A model generated the notes under the pieces. It had not been told where the DNA came from, ran no database searches, and worked only from the letters and a program-made list of their open reading frames with translations. Position numbers and translations under genes: made by a program. Below are positions 13,764 to 28,700 of a stretch of 64,000 nucleotides of DNA, piece by piece. Within the stretch, counting starts at the first letter, position 1. Each line of letters begins with the position of its first letter. Origin of the DNA: Lutjanus erythropterus. Its lineage: Eukaryota > Chordata > Actinopteri > Lutjaniformes > Lutjanidae. The DNA is taken from NCBI GenBank assembly GCA_020091685.1, contig CM034606.1, forward strand, positions 18,678,695 through 18,742,694, given 5' to 3'.

Positions 13764-16700
13764 GGATGGATATTGAGAACCGGTACAAAAACCGGACTGG
13801 TTCCTGACTGGTTAGTACAGAAATATCTATAAACTCATAGGCAAACGATATGGCCATCTGTTTTTATGTGATGTTACATAAACAGCTTAAAGGGCAAAAT
13901 GTTCAAAAGTGGGCTCACTTTAGTTAATTTGATGAAAATGCAAGTAAATGCAATAATCCAGGGAACAATTTAACATATTCTTGAAAAAAACAAAACAAAA
14001 CAATAGCCCAAAAATAGTATAAAAATAATAGCTGCTGAATCTCTTCACATCTTTCTCAATTTTTTTCATCATTACAAATTAAATACCTTCAGGCTCTGGA
14101 CAACGGGCCAACCAAAACAAGACAACTGAAGATGTCACCTTAACATTTTGACACTCGACAGCTAATGTTTTCATCAGGAAAATAATCAGCGGACTAATTG
14201 AGAATGAAAATAATTGTTAGTTACAGGCCCGAATTTATTAATGCGCATTTTTAAAAATCCCATTTTAAAAGTTAAATATTAAAAAAATGGTGAAAATCTG
14301 ATGTTATAAATAACACTTATACTTGTACGCAGATTTGGAGGCTTTTATAAATCAGTTATTTCTGGAAGAATTTTCTAAGCTGCGCTGATTTGAAGGGGAC
14401 CTTATTGACATTAAATTGTGATGGACACTGTCTACTTTCAGCAGCTAACAAAGCAACTTTGTGTATGTGGGGTGGAATTCAGTTTAAATCCATCTACTCC
14501 TTTTGGACAATTTGTGTATTTGGAGGAAATAATGAATGAAATTCCATTTTTATTGTATAGTACAACAGACTTGTGCTTATTGCAGAAGGCATCATCTAAG
14601 ATGTGTTTTTGAAAAAATTGTGTCCGTGATTCCCATCATGTTTACGTTGCCCTTCGGAGCAGAACTCTGCAGTATAATAGGGATCTGCATACTCTCTCCT
14701 ATGGATTGTGGTGGCCTGTGTGAAATATCCCCCAGCTTAACAGTGTGTACAGCTATTCAGATAGAGAATCATTTTCTCTCTGCCTCTCTCCCTCTCTCTC
14801 TCTCACCATGTGCTTGACATAAAAAGAGAAAATCCCATTTCAGCCGTGACATTCTGCCTGTGTAGCAGAAACATACAGAGACTATACATCAAAGCAAGGC
14901 AGAGTGCACAGTGAGGGAGAGGAGGTTTAATGACGACCACGACGGCGGTGTGGAGTGATAATATAGAGCCTTTAAGAGGGAGTGTTGAAGTTATTATTCC
15001 AAGTAGAAGCTCTGCACCAAATTTATCATACGACTGTGCAGAGAATATGAAGCTCACCTCTTTCCACACTGTACAGGCAATTAATTCAGGCTTGTGTGTA
15101 ATTGGTTAATCAATCTATCCGTGCTTTATATCTGAATGCACCTCTTCTCTTGGTTTTTGTCTCTTGGCAGGTTCCACATACAGCGTTCTCTCCACTATGC
15201 CCTCCGACTCAGAAAGCAGCAGCTCCCTCAGTAGTGTTGGTATGTATAATGACACAAGATGCCTGTTCATGCTTTGTTTGTGTGCCAGGTCACACAGGGT
15301 CTACACAAGAAAGACTTGTTTTATGTAATTTCATTAACTGATAGTTGAACAATTGACCATTGATTAACCCTAACCGTAACACTGAAAGTTGAGGATTCAA
15401 ATCATCAGTCAGAGACAAATGTATGACAACGAGAGAACTTTTCTAAACAGTAACATATGGTTTGTTTAACCAGAAACAGCTGTTTTATTGCTCTTGCCCA
15501 ACTCACCAGACTCCTTTTGCAAAGCACCATCGTCAGCTTCATTCAAACTCAACAGAAACAAATTAAAACTCACCAAAAACCTCCTGGTTTGTCCCCTTTC
15601 TGCTGTTCCAACAATCACCAACTTTATTTTAGTCAAATAAACTCTCAATTCATGGTGTGAAGGAGCGCGGAGCATGCAGGGCGGCTAACACTGGACAGTG
15701 GCTGCAGCACTGTCAGCAGCCTGGGGAGAGAAGCTCCACAGTGCGCTGAATCTATAACTGAGGAGAATGCACACTTTTACTTTCCCTGACTGCGGTAAAA
15801 TTTGATGTTTCCACACCGAAGATGATGATGAAAGGCGTTTTAAATGTGAGTCTTGGTGGTAAAACATACTCATCTAAGCTGATACAGGAATTTAGTTTGG
15901 TGCAGTGCACTAAAAAAAAAAGAACAAATTGTCAGATATTCATATTTAATTGCCATTATCGGTAACAGCCCTGATAATTAGTAAAATACATAACCCATGT
16001 CATTTGTTTAATTTAAACAATTCTATATTCACATTAATTCATAAAGCACAAACAATTTAAACAAACAGAATAATATAACAAGGTTATTGTTAAAATGGTT
16101 GCTCTTGTCCACTGGTTCTTATTCAACAAATCAAAATATTGTTATATGGGGACAATTACTGCCATTTCTAGGCTAACAAGGCAGACCAAACCAAATCGTG
16201 AGAAACCTGTGAACTTGAGAGAAATGGTTTTCAAAACATACATAATTGGTTAAATTAAAAATTAAAATCAGCATGGCTGCATTATGACTCATGAGATGCT
16301 ATTCACACTGACTTTAGTGTAATTCCTGATCATCTGTTGGATTACAGAGTTTTTATGTTGCCTTTATACCCCACACTGAGGCGAAAACACTCACCCAGTG
16401 TCTCTCTCTGTCCTTAAGGAAGCCATGCTTGCCTTTCCCTAGCTTTGACAAAGGTCCAAATGACTCAGCTGTGTTACATAAACCTCCAAAAGGGCCAAAT
16501 GTTGAGCCAAAGATGGACATAATCCTCAGATTTCCAGCCATGGGTGTTCTTTTCAGTGAAGAAAACAACCCTGAAACAATGACTTCTTCCTGATAAATAT
16601 GTTTTTTGTCAGAATCTGTTTCACTGTCAAGGGCACACGGTGAAAGAGAATGGCCTTGTTGTTTTAATGACAAATCCTCCTCTGTTTTTTAATCTCAGTC

Positions 16701-19700
16701 ATGACAGGTAGAATGGAAGAGATCGTGTAATAGATACACAAGGCCAGGGTGAAGAAATGAAGTCCTCAAGAAAACAACAATACAAATGAAGCACTTCAGT
16801 GTGGACTTATTGTTCCTTTACAAAGACCTCAGATTCACTGGCAGTCCAAACACGAGTGCTTAAATTTTAATCAAAGAATATACATATACATTTGTTTAAA
16901 CCACACAGAGAGTACCAGAGATGCTGTACACCATCAAATCCAAATCCTATCTGCTCTTTCTGCCATTCATTTTCATGCCAGAGATTACAGATGGTGAAGT
17001 CCAAGATCAATCCAAGATCATTTTCTCCAAATTTACAGCAAATTGACACGGGAAAGCCTCCAGCAGATTATATAGAAAGTTGACAGCAGGCAGTTGCTGC
17101 CCTTACTTAACTCTTTTGCTCCATCATGCTAAAGTTGGTTGCAAGCGTTCTCTTCATCCTTCAATAAATTGTCTGTTTCCCTTTTGGTTGTCTCAGGTTA
17201 TGCTCAGATTTTATTTTTCATGTCTCTAAAGTCAAGAAGATTAATATATTGGCATTGGGCTAGTGTAGAACCAGACAGATATATCAGTTGGCCTATATTA
17301 TCGGCCCAGTACTGGCCTAGCACAGCTATATTGTCAATCAGTATCAGCATATATGTTGTCAAATATTTTTTACAGAACATAATGCAGATTATTTTGATTT
17401 TTTTTTAGTTTTATTGATATAATTTTATTTATATTTGATGATTTTCCTTAATTCAGCAGGGTTCAAGGTTAATGTTTTTTTTCTTCAGAAATCTACTTCC
17501 CCAAAGTCCATTTTTATTTGCCCCTGTACAAATAATGATCAAATAACAACAAAGATTAATATTAATTATCATGTTTAATCTAGGGCTGCATTGTCTATAA
17601 AATGTCCAAAATGTCCATCCGAAGTTCAACGTGACGTTTTTGTCTTGTTTTATCAGCTCAGAACCCAAAGATATTCAGTTTAATATGATGATAAACAAAA
17701 AAAAGTGGGAAATCTCTGAAAACAGCATTTCCTGCCATTGTCCATGAAAAACTAGTTTAACGATTAATTGACTAGCTAATAGTTTGATTCTTTTTATCAC
17801 TTGTCTGGCCAGGCAGATGACTTGCCAAATTTACTGGCCTAACATGTCACTTTACTTGCCCTGGGCAAGAGCACAGCCCTTATTCTGGCGTCCTGTTCGA
17901 ATTATTCGATTTGTGTTTTTTTTTTGTTTTTTTTTATGTGTCATTATTGATAATTATTTAAAATACTAATGAAACTTTACTGTTGCAGTGCACTTAGGTC
18001 GTTTTTTAATATCTAAAAATAAATAATATTGGCCAATATATGAGTTTCAGAATTTTTTTCTCTCCCTAATATTGGCATCGACTCCAAAAATCCAACATCA
18101 GGCAGGCGCTAGGCTAGCATATCTTATGAAACTTGAATGATGATTTGCATCGAGAGGGGAAACTTTTTCCAGTGTGTGCTGATCAATAGTCCTAGCCTCC
18201 GGTAATGTGCTCACTGTCGCAGGTTCGCCTGTTAACGGTGAAGCGTCCTCCCCACCCCCAGCCATCAACGACAACCGGCCATCCGGCGACAACCTGGACA
18301 CCATCCTGTTCCAGCTCCGCCAGGTGACCAGGGAGAGGGACGAGCTCCGTAAGCGTCTGGCGTTGGCATCGCCCGGGACCACCTTCGATGACTGCAGGTG
18401 CAAATCCTGTCCTGCCTGCCAACTTGTTGTTATTATTTTTTCTCCTTCTGGTAACACTTTTCTTCGGCTGATGTCTATGAATCTGTCTCTTGTGATTATA
18501 GATGCTTTTCTTGCCTAAATGAAATCCATCAGGCCCAACTATTGACTCTGACCTATGACTCATGGCTCTCAGAGCAGCAAAGTTTATGATTGCTCATGTT
18601 TACTCTAAGTCATGATGTCAGTGTCCTCAGTTCTGGTTGCCATGTTTTCATCTACTAATTCTCTGCTGTCTGTGTGGAATAATGTTGACTCTACCTTGCA
18701 GAGGGAGGGCACTGACACTGGCTGCTTAATTAAGTTTAATGTGCTCCACTTACCAGATGTTTCTTGTGCAACAGATGACACTGTACAAAGGCTGCTTTGC
18801 TTACAGCGCTGCATACTTTTTTAATGCTGTTTACATTTCGTCAAACATTTCATTCCTGTCGTATGATTTCTCAAATGAGGGGAAGGCCAATTCTGTCTTC
18901 TCTGTCCTCAAGTCTGAGCTGCGTTTGGCCACGTTATGGTGCAAGGCTGCTGGGTAGTGTTTAATTTGTCATTGCGTTTTTCCTTAAGGCCAAATTCCAA
19001 AGCCAGTCACGACTATGAGCGTCTGAAAAGTCAGTGCATGAGGGCCATGGCAGATCTGCAGTCTCTCCAGAACCAGCACACCAAAACACTCAAGAGGTGC
19101 GAGGAGGCTGTCAAAGAGGCTGACTTCTACCAGTAAGTAGTTCTCCCGCCAGCGTTGCTCTACCTATTTTACCTTTCCCACTTCTAACAAAGGACTCTCA
19201 AGGCTCTCCAGTTCCTAATAATTACCTGTATTATGTAATCTGTTATGTAGTCTAAACACAATGCACTTTAACGCTCAGATTTCCACACCAAAGTGATGTT
19301 GAATGTGTGTTTGAACTCATTGAAGTGCAAATATCATATAAGCGAAAGATGAACATCCTGTCACCTGCCACCTGCAGCTTTTCAGTGTAGAAATAATTAC
19401 GTTTTATTGCATTGTTTTACGGGAATTGTAGCAAATACTGGCATGGTGTTGCAATTAACCTAATTGAAAGAACATCCCTTGGAGCTGCAGCTGGCTTTCA
19501 CATTAAAAGGGAATTGGCACCACAAAAAAAAAACATGCATGGTTTTAAAAGCTTGAAAATAGAGGCATTTTATGTGATTGAATAATTCAGCCTAACAGCT
19601 CATAAGCTCAGGCAAAATTTCTGGAGCATAGAAACTGATCATACGGTGTATTAGCTGTTAGAGTGTAGCGAGATAGAATATTTTCCAACATGATGGAAGC

Positions 19701-22700
19701 AAAAGACACGTTGTCAAATTAAGATGTTAATTACGAGTTACTAAGGCGTCTTGAACAATATATAGATAGCATGGATGCTTTGTACACTTTTGGCTGAAAT
19801 TGCTTGTCCCAAAAGTACATTGAGTAAAGAGATTCCACACAGAAAGCTTCGTAAAAAGTATGAATTTGGTGTGTAATGTTAGTTAAATTTATTATCAGTG
19901 AGGGAGGGCACTTTGGTTGTAAATTTCTAGTGGGGTCGACCTCCAGATAGTCTCCCCCTTTGAGATACTGTCCATTAATGAAATTACCTTTGAAATGAAT
20001 TAATTTTTTAAGTTTTACATGTTGTTTATCACCTGCAGAATTTCCCTGCTGAATTTCAAGCCCCTTGGACCATATTACAGAAACTCCATATTTTACGTCG
20101 TAGGTTAAAATAGGGAGAGTCTAAGACAGGATTTTTCCTAGTTTGGTATTACAGAAGCAAGTCCTGCCTAATTTTAGGAATGTTTTGGAACTTACATCCT
20201 TACTTATCTCGTGTTAGGTAATCCTAAATTCTCAACTTTTATTTCTGTTACGTAGCAACCAGTTAAGTAAAATCACTTTGCAGCTGTTGTTTTTTTTTGC
20301 ATTGAAACGTGGGGCAAAAACAACAACAGGCTCTTAACTTCAAGACAGCTGTGTTAGAGGTTTTGGAAAGTTCTATAGAGAAATTCAAAAATGTTCTTTT
20401 TGGGAAATTTACAACAATGCTAACCATAAACTGTATATGAATTAAATTAAATTCAGCCTATTTAATATACCATCTATGGCTGCAACTTGCTATTTGGACT
20501 GCGGTGTTCCCTTTTGAATGTTAGGGTCTTACATATTTCTTCTTTAATATCATGAAAGCTTTCTTTTTTGTACAATTGCACGGTTGATGTTTCTCCCTGT
20601 AAGAACACGCACATTTCCTCTTGCCAGCATGTTGCACAGCCGCGTCTTGGGTGAACAGACACAACTGAAGGAGGAGTTGGAGACACTCAGGAGGGACAAT
20701 GCCCAACTTGTCCGAGAGCACAACCACCTAAAACAGAACTGCGAGGAGCTCAAGCGACTGCACGGTCAAGACCAGAAAGAATTAGCAGACCTCCGGCTGC
20801 AGCAACAGCAGGTATGATCCACCCGCACGTTAACGCGCGTGTGTAGGTGTCTGCTGTAGCTGCCCAGATGTTATAAGGCCACGGATTGCCTTCAGAAATG
20901 TAGTAATATGGAATAGATGCTAGAGGCGATATGCAAAATCAAACTGCTTGTTCCTTTGCTGCAGCATCACACATTATTAATACTGCTGAGGGGGTTTCAC
21001 CTCTTCATATTTCAAAGTCATACATTTTTGAACATCAAACAGTATTGCTTGTTGTTTTCTGTGCACTGAATACTTTGTTCTGAGCAGCACAAGGGTGCTG
21101 TGACCCGTATTGGACTACTATGCAGTAATGTCTCGCACAGCACCCACGGGAGCACTGCGGCGACTAAGAGCACAGGGCAGCCGAGCAGAGGGAAATGCAC
21201 ACAGAGCAGTTCTGAAAAGGGCAGGCAGAGAAGGAAAGGGCTCTGGCTTGGGCAAAGGGCACACTGACCTAAACCATGTAGCTACAAGATCAGTGTATAT
21301 ACGCTGTGTGTGCTGCCTGGACGAGGTCAATACAGCCCTGAGGTCAGAGCAGCTCTGTCAGGAATCAGGAGGGACTAGATCAGCAAGACCTGCAATAATG
21401 AGACATCCAGTCTCACAGGGGATGAATAATGCAGTCTGAAGGACACACTCTACGCATAAAACAGTTAATTTTGCAGGCCAGCTTTTTGGTTCTCCTTATG
21501 TTCCCCAATGCACTTACATTTATAAAAGCCATTGTTTTAGCTGGCAGAGGATTACTTATGCTGTAAAAATAGAATCCTGCCTACACATTGATGCCATCTG
21601 CTGCTAAGGCGTGGCACAGCAAATACAGGCTTTGTTCAGTTTCATCTGATGGCATCAACATTTCGAACACCATCACTAACAATCAGGCTTCTTTCAGGTG
21701 ATGAAAACACTTGAATTTGAATGTAATGTCTTCAAGGTTTAAAAAAGTGCTTGAATTTTCTGATAAAATGATTGAAACTGCTGGAAACTATAATTGCATT
21801 TCTTTAATAAAAACCTTATCTGACTGAATAGTTTGCTTTTTAGATAAAGAAATAAAATAAGTCAGAGAGAGCCTAATTGCTTTTCCCTTCTGCACAAAAT
21901 GAAGATGAGCCTCGCTTGCCGCTCCGTGTGTCTGGCTACACTTGTGTGATCTGTCAGTCTTTGTTAAAATTGATTATCTGAGGTTATTTTACTAGACTGA
22001 TGGTTTTATATTGGCTCAGCCATGCTACATAGGATGCCAACTCTGCTTAGAGACAGGAGACACATTTTGAAGCATGAAACTTGGCTGTGTTTTCCTTTAA
22101 TTTGTCACCCGTCTGTAGAATGCTATTATGAAACATAATTTAGGTTCTTTATTGCATAATAACATCTGATTTTAAGCATGTATAAATATACCATATTCAA
22201 CAGCTGTAAGGCGCAGGAAAGCTTGAAAATGCACCTTGAAAAGTTTGAAAGTGCTTGAATTTGACTGGAAAAGGTGTAGGAATGCCAGTGTTTTTGTAAT
22301 AACATATCATATGACTCTTGTTGTCCTCACCAGGTAATGAGAGAGAAGGGCTCCTCAGAGGTGTTAAACAAGCTGTATGACACCGCCATGGACAAACTGG
22401 AGGGTGTAAAGAAGGATTATGATGCCCTGAGCAAGCGCTATAGTGAAAAGGTGGCCAACCACAATACAGACCTGAGCCGCCTGGAGCAGGCCGAGGAGGA
22501 GAACCGGAGGCTGCAGAAGCAGATGGACGCGTTGCTCAAACAGCGAGACTCAGCCATGCACTACCAGCAGCAGTACTCCACCTCGATGAGGAGGTGAAAA
22601 CACTTATCACATGCACACACGTGTAGGAACAAGTGCTACACTCAAGCTGCAGTCTGCACAGCAGCATTTTATGTGAGCATCTCATAAAATTGTACACTAA

Positions 22701-25700
22701 AATTCTCCCTGTCTTCCTCCACGCCCTCCCAGGTTTGATTCGGTGCAGCAGGAGCTGAACAAGTCCTCAGCTCAGAACAAGGAGCTGCAGAGAGAGATGG
22801 AGCGCCTGCAGTCGGAGGTGACACGCTACAAGAACCTGCAGCTGAAGGCATCCAAGGACTGCGAGAAGTACAAGGAGGAGAGGGATTCCGTGTTCAACGA
22901 GTACCGTCTCATCATGAGCGAGCGGGACCAGGTGATCAAGGAGCTGGACAAGCTACAGACGGAGCTGGAGGCAGCTGAGGCCCGACTGAAAAACACATCT
23001 TCAGAGAGAGTGGTGGCCAGTGAAGAGTTGGAGGCACTCAGACAGGTATTAGGATCGAGAATATATCGAATATACACAAGTTATAAGTTGATGCACTCTC
23101 AATATCCAGAAATGTGATTGGTCTGCCAATAGTTTAAACATGAAGAGTATTGTTCCAAAAAACAGAATGACAAAAAATATCAAACAGTATATCAGATATT
23201 TTGGACAATATCAAACAGGCATTCATGAATGACATGGTGACTCCACTTTTACTCACCACATCCGATAGACATGCTGATTGAAAGCCTTAAAGGAATAGCT
23301 ATACATTTTTTGAAATACATTTATTCGCTGTCTTGCAGAGAGTTTGATGTTATATACCAATTTATTGTAAATATGTAGCTGGAGCCAGCAGCCTGTTAGC
23401 TTACCATAGTATGAAGACTGGAAACAGGGAGAGACAGCTTAGCTTGACTCTGACCAAAGGTAACAAAATCTTCCTATTAGCACCTATAAATTAATGCATT
23501 CTTGTTTGTTTGATCTAAAATTGTCATGAACTGGACTATTTCTTGCAGAGATCTTGCATTTTAAATCTTGCATTGTTTTCTCATAGAATAATATCAGTTT
23601 GAACGTGTTGTATCACTTTTTCATCCGTCACTGGCTTTGTGTCTTGATGATTGTCACGGAGAATAGGAAGAAAGCTATTGATGTATTAATATGTATTAAT
23701 ATACTGGAGGAAAAAACACGACCTACTGGCTTCTCAATAGACCAAGGGATCATTTCACACTCTATCACACTGGTTCCAGTGAGCCTCCGCTGAGTGCATG
23801 TGCCCTTTCATTCAAGGGAAAAAAAGCTCTTTGTTGCCACCTTCTGACATCTGTATTGGCAAAACATTATATTAAAGCATAATTATAATTAAGCTAACAG
23901 TAACCATAATCAGGTGCTAGCTGCAATGTAAACAAACTTTGCCTTGCTTATGTTTGTTTGTTGACAGCTTTACTAACTTTGCATGAAGTATATATTGATA
24001 ATCTCCTTCTGAAGCATCCAAAAGACCAACTTCTGTTTCATTAATTTGTTCATTTTGGTGATAAGCCATTGTCAAGTTGACATCAGACAGTTAAAATAAA
24101 AGTTCAAATGTTTTGAGTGTAGAATGTTTGGTGTCATCAGGCATTTTGGCGTTTTGCAACTGTTATACATGTTATAAATGTGCTGTAGAGGGCTTTACAT
24201 AATGCAACTCAACTGCAACTTTGTTTCACCTAAGTCTCAACCAACTAAAGTTGCATGAAAGTTTCACCGTGTAAGGCCAGCCTAATTTAGCAAGAAAGTG
24301 AATAAACGTATTTCCCAAATATTCAACTTTTCCTTTAAAATTAGAATTTATTTTCAAAAGTTGGATATAACGCTTTGGAATAAAACTGTTCTTGTCATTA
24401 CTCATCAGTCACAGCTTCCCCAAGAGGCTTCCTCTGTGAGAATTTAATATGAACCTCTGAGGTTTTTAAAGTGTCTCGGTCCAGGCATCTACACTTCTCT
24501 GTCAGCAGATCAAAGGCCACTTTTATCCAGGATACCGAACAAAAATAGTCCGGCTCCACTGCCTTTTTTTTTTTTTTTTGAGGAACATTTCTGAACTCTC
24601 TGGTTGACAGACAAAAGAGATTCATAACTAGTGTTGGATCACTCTGGCGCTGGCCCTCGAATAATTTTTTTCACATCGCATTAATGAGTCACAGTGTTGA
24701 GATGCCCTCATTCCATGGTGCCGCCCTTTGTTCTGTGACAGGAGTTGAACTCGTCACTGGTAGACCGCGACAGGGCCATCTGTGAGAGGAACGAGCTGCT
24801 GGAGAAGTACTGCCATGAGGTGAAGGACAAGGCTGAGGCTCAGAAGGAGCTGAGCCAGGCCTGCAAGGACATCGAGATGGTCCGGGAGGAGAGGGACGTG
24901 GCCCGCAAGGAGAGGACAGAGGCCATCATACAAAGGGATCAGTTGCTCCGAGAATACTACCAGGCCAGACAGGTGACAAATGCGCCACACCTTAGATTTG
25001 ACAGTGTGAAGTCAAAGGTTAGACACATGATAAAGAGCTTAATGCGTCCATGGTGCTGTCAGTTGGTGGATTACAGTGTGTCAGTGTGAACTGACCCTTA
25101 AGCGGATTTTGGTTACACCTCTGTGTGCCCACTAGATGGCCCTCTTAACAGCCCTTCTGTAGGTCACATGTACTTGAACTTTTATACATCAGGAGGAGCT
25201 GTGGTTTGTTTGAAAGTCATACATCTTATAAAGTCTCCACTTTTACTGCTTTTAATATTTCAGTCAGTATTTTCACATGAGATGGTGTAAACTCATGTTG
25301 TAACAAATGCAAATGCTATGAATAATGAATAATCTTACTCATGTATACTCGATGTTCTCAGAAACAAGACTCTGCCACCCTGGACATGGAGCGAGCCAAT
25401 AAAGAGATTGAGATGCTGAGGAAACAGTACGAGGCCATGTCCCAGGAGCTGAAGGAGGCCACGCAGGAGGCTGAGGTGGCCAAATGTCGACGAGACTGGG
25501 CCTTTCAAGAGAGGGACAAAATAGTGGCGGAGAGAGAGAGCATAAGGTCAGTCAGCTAAGCAATGAGCTACTGTGGACAATAAAATGTATTTTAGCCACT
25601 TAAACAAGGTCTACCTAAAAAAAAAATCAATATTGGTTTAAATGTACACTTTTCACAGATTTTTTTCTGTGCCATCAGACAGTCTTTTCTGATGGGAAAC

Positions 25701-28700
25701 CACCATTATATAAACCATATATCACTCCATCCAAAGCAACCAAATGCCATAAGCAAAACCAGTAATTTTACCTCACAGAACACAGGAGTTGCAGGTCTGT
25801 CACTGCCTCAATCTGTTTATTTATTTGTGTTTCTGTGTGACTTTAATGTTGTAAGAGGATAGTTAAATTCACCAAAATCAAAAAATAAGACAAACAAACA
25901 GATTGAGGCAGTGGCAGATCAGCAACTCTGGTGTTTTGTTAAATAAAACTACTGATTTCGCCCATGGAGTTTGGTTACTTTGGAGAGAGCGATATATGCC
26001 TTCCAACCAGCATCTACTGAAGCTAATACACTGTCTATCAGTATCTACCTCATGCAACCCCAGTTCACATAATCCCAACTATTCCTTTAAATTCTCCTGA
26101 CAGAGCTGGAGGGCTCACAGAATGTCATGTGTCTTAGAGAATGACTGACAAATGCCTGCTCCTCCTGATACACTTCTGACATCATCTCTCTACTTCTCTC
26201 CTCTGCTTCCTCAGGACCCTGTGTGATAACCTGCGGCGGGAACGAGACCGGGCAGTTAGCGATCTGGCCGATGCACTGCGTAATCTGGACGATATGAGGA
26301 AACAGAAGAACGATGCGCTGCGAGAGCTCAAAGAACTAAAGTGAGTCTTCGTTGTGGAAGCCATGGTGAAAATTATAGGACTCGTGTAGGGTTGCCTGTA
26401 TGAAAATCCTTCTTTATTTGAGCGGGCACAGAACAATATTGCCTCTATTCAGGCCAACTTCGTGTGTCATACTGCCTTTGTCTCTATAAGCTGTTGTACT
26501 CAGTGTGTGGCAGAGCGTAAGCTGTGATATTCTGCCTTTGGAGACATCATGGAGCTCAGTTGTTTGCCTGGCGCCATTTCCTCATGCCCAGATTAAAAGT
26601 GTAATCCTGGAAAAGCAGCAGTGTTTTGGACACACATACACATTTAGTTCCACACTGTCTCTGCTGTGTTTATATTTCATGTAAAAGCTCCCTCTGCTGG
26701 TCAGAGTGTATATGACAACCATTATAGAGTCAGCAGTATGCTGTGACTTTGAGAGTTTCATCCTCTATAAAAGAACAATGTAAGATTGGGGTTTTAATGT
26801 CACCACTACCCTGAAGGCATGCCTCAGTAGGACACCATATATCTTGCTGACAGTGGGGCATTGTGTGCATTCTACTTTTAGATTTCTTATGAGTAAATAT
26901 AAATTTGATTCCCTAAACTACAAAACAGAAAGGAGAAAGGACATAAGAAATATTTTGAAAAGATGAAGAAAAGTTTGGGCCTAATTTGACATGCAAAAGA
27001 AAAGGTCAAAACATGCACACATTAAAATTTCTGCACATTCTTTTAACCCCCAGCCCATAATTCAGGCTGGAATCTGCATCCATACTGATGCACACTGTCA
27101 TTTCCAGTATACAGACTAGTTGTGTGTGATTATTTCTTTTTGTTGTCTCTGCCCATCCATCCACGAGCAAGTGACCTTTTGACTCTGTGTGCGACGTCTT
27201 CCTTTGTTAAGAGAGAAGATGGAGAGCCAGCTGGAGAAGGAGGCCCGGTTCTGTCAGCTAATGGCCCACAGCTCTCACGACTCAGCCATCGACACAGACT
27301 CCCTGGAGTGGGAGACAGAGGTGGTGGAGTTTGAGAAAGACAGGGTAAGAGCAGTGCTTCAGCTCTTATTACTGAGAGTGATTTGGTGACATGCCAGTCT
27401 CCTGAGAGCCAGCAGGGCTCGAAAAGACTGCCAAAACTTGATGATATTGAAATAAGTTTGTCACAGTGAATGAATCCACTGAAGTTTATATTATTGCCTT
27501 TTTACAGGATGACATGGATTTGAAGGCACTTGGGTTTGACATCGCTGAGGGGGTAAATGATCCGTATTTACCAGGAGATTGTGGAATATTTGTTACAAGG
27601 GTGGACAAAGGAAGTATCGCAGATGGAAGGTTAAGGTAAGTGCAGCCTCAAGAAGTTACCCCGTGTGTATTTTTTTTCCTGGTTTGTCAACTGCCTAATC
27701 ATCCATGCGTTTTGTGTTCCCAGAGTGAATGATTGGTTATTGAAGATTAATGACATCGACCTGACCAATAAGGACAGGAAGCAGGTGGTAAAGGCTGTCC
27801 TTACCGGTGGAGGATTGATCAACATGGTGGTACGAAGAAGGAAATCTCTGGGAGGAAGGCTTGTCACTCCCGTTCACATCAACCTTGTGGGACACAAAGG
27901 TACATCAGAGTCCTAAATTATACTCAACAAGAATATAAACACAACACTTGTGTAGGGCATGACGTATGATTGCTATGATGTATAATCAGGCTGTTTAACA
28001 CCTGTCAGATGGATGCTTCGATTACTTGAACATGTGAAAAATGGGAGCAAAAACAATAGTGTTGTGTTTCTATTTTTGTTAAGGGGTACACTTCGCTTGC
28101 TCATAAATAGATTTAAATGCCTTGTGGCTGTTTTATGCTTCAGTGTTATTTAATGTTCTAATGTTTTTTTTTTCTTCGTCTGTATCTCAGACAGTGGCAT
28201 CGGTCTGGAGAGCGGCGTGTATGTCACCGCCATCGTTCAGGGCAGCCCAGCAGCCAGGGAAGGTTCGCTCACAGTTGGAGACAGACTGATCGCTGTGAGT
28301 CTCTGTTAGCTTCTTTGAAATCCTCTTTAATTTTATTTTTTTTGATACTCCCTTCCTCCACATTTACCACACTACAGCTCACACAGGCTCCTCTGGCTTT
28401 CTAATCCAAGCCTTGTTCCATTCCAGTATCCACACTCCAAACCCCAGATAAGGTGGGATTTGGTTGAGTGTGTGAAGTAGAAATAGGAAAGTCTCCTGCT
28501 TTGGTTAAATCCTCCAAAAAACTTGCAGCTCTAGAGGGCTAGGTGGAGCTGTCTTCGCACACGCAGCTGCATAAACTCCCACTTGAGGGAGTGGAAGAGA
28601 AAAGGCAAATGTCAGAAATGAAACTATGCATCTCTATCCTCTGAAAAATGACCTTTTTTTCTCTTAGCCTCATCTGCCAGTTGCTGCAGAAACCTTAACT

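Larger units (their letters stand above)
1038..15170 (+). other. dlg5 intron 1 (14.1 kb)
   Basis: This is the largest dlg5 intron. It holds no convincing exon on either strand. It contains several MITE-type repeats, microsatellites and poly-A/T tracts, listed separately. Large first introns often hold enhancers, but none can be identified from sequence alone. Confidence 0.9.
15240..18222 (+). other. dlg5 intron 2
   Basis: About 3 kb without a convincing exon. 15.4-15.9 kb holds unassigned moderate-GC sequence; 15.9-17.2 kb is AT-rich with no recognised element. The 3' part is a nested MITE pair, listed separately. Confidence 0.85.

Noticed and set aside
13594..13857. Minus-strand frame with a glutamine run
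   Set aside because: The run is only the (TTG)n microsatellite read on the other strand.
18192..18563. Minus-strand open frames over exon 3
   Set aside because: Shadow of the GC-rich dlg5 exon 3; nothing recognisable in the protein.
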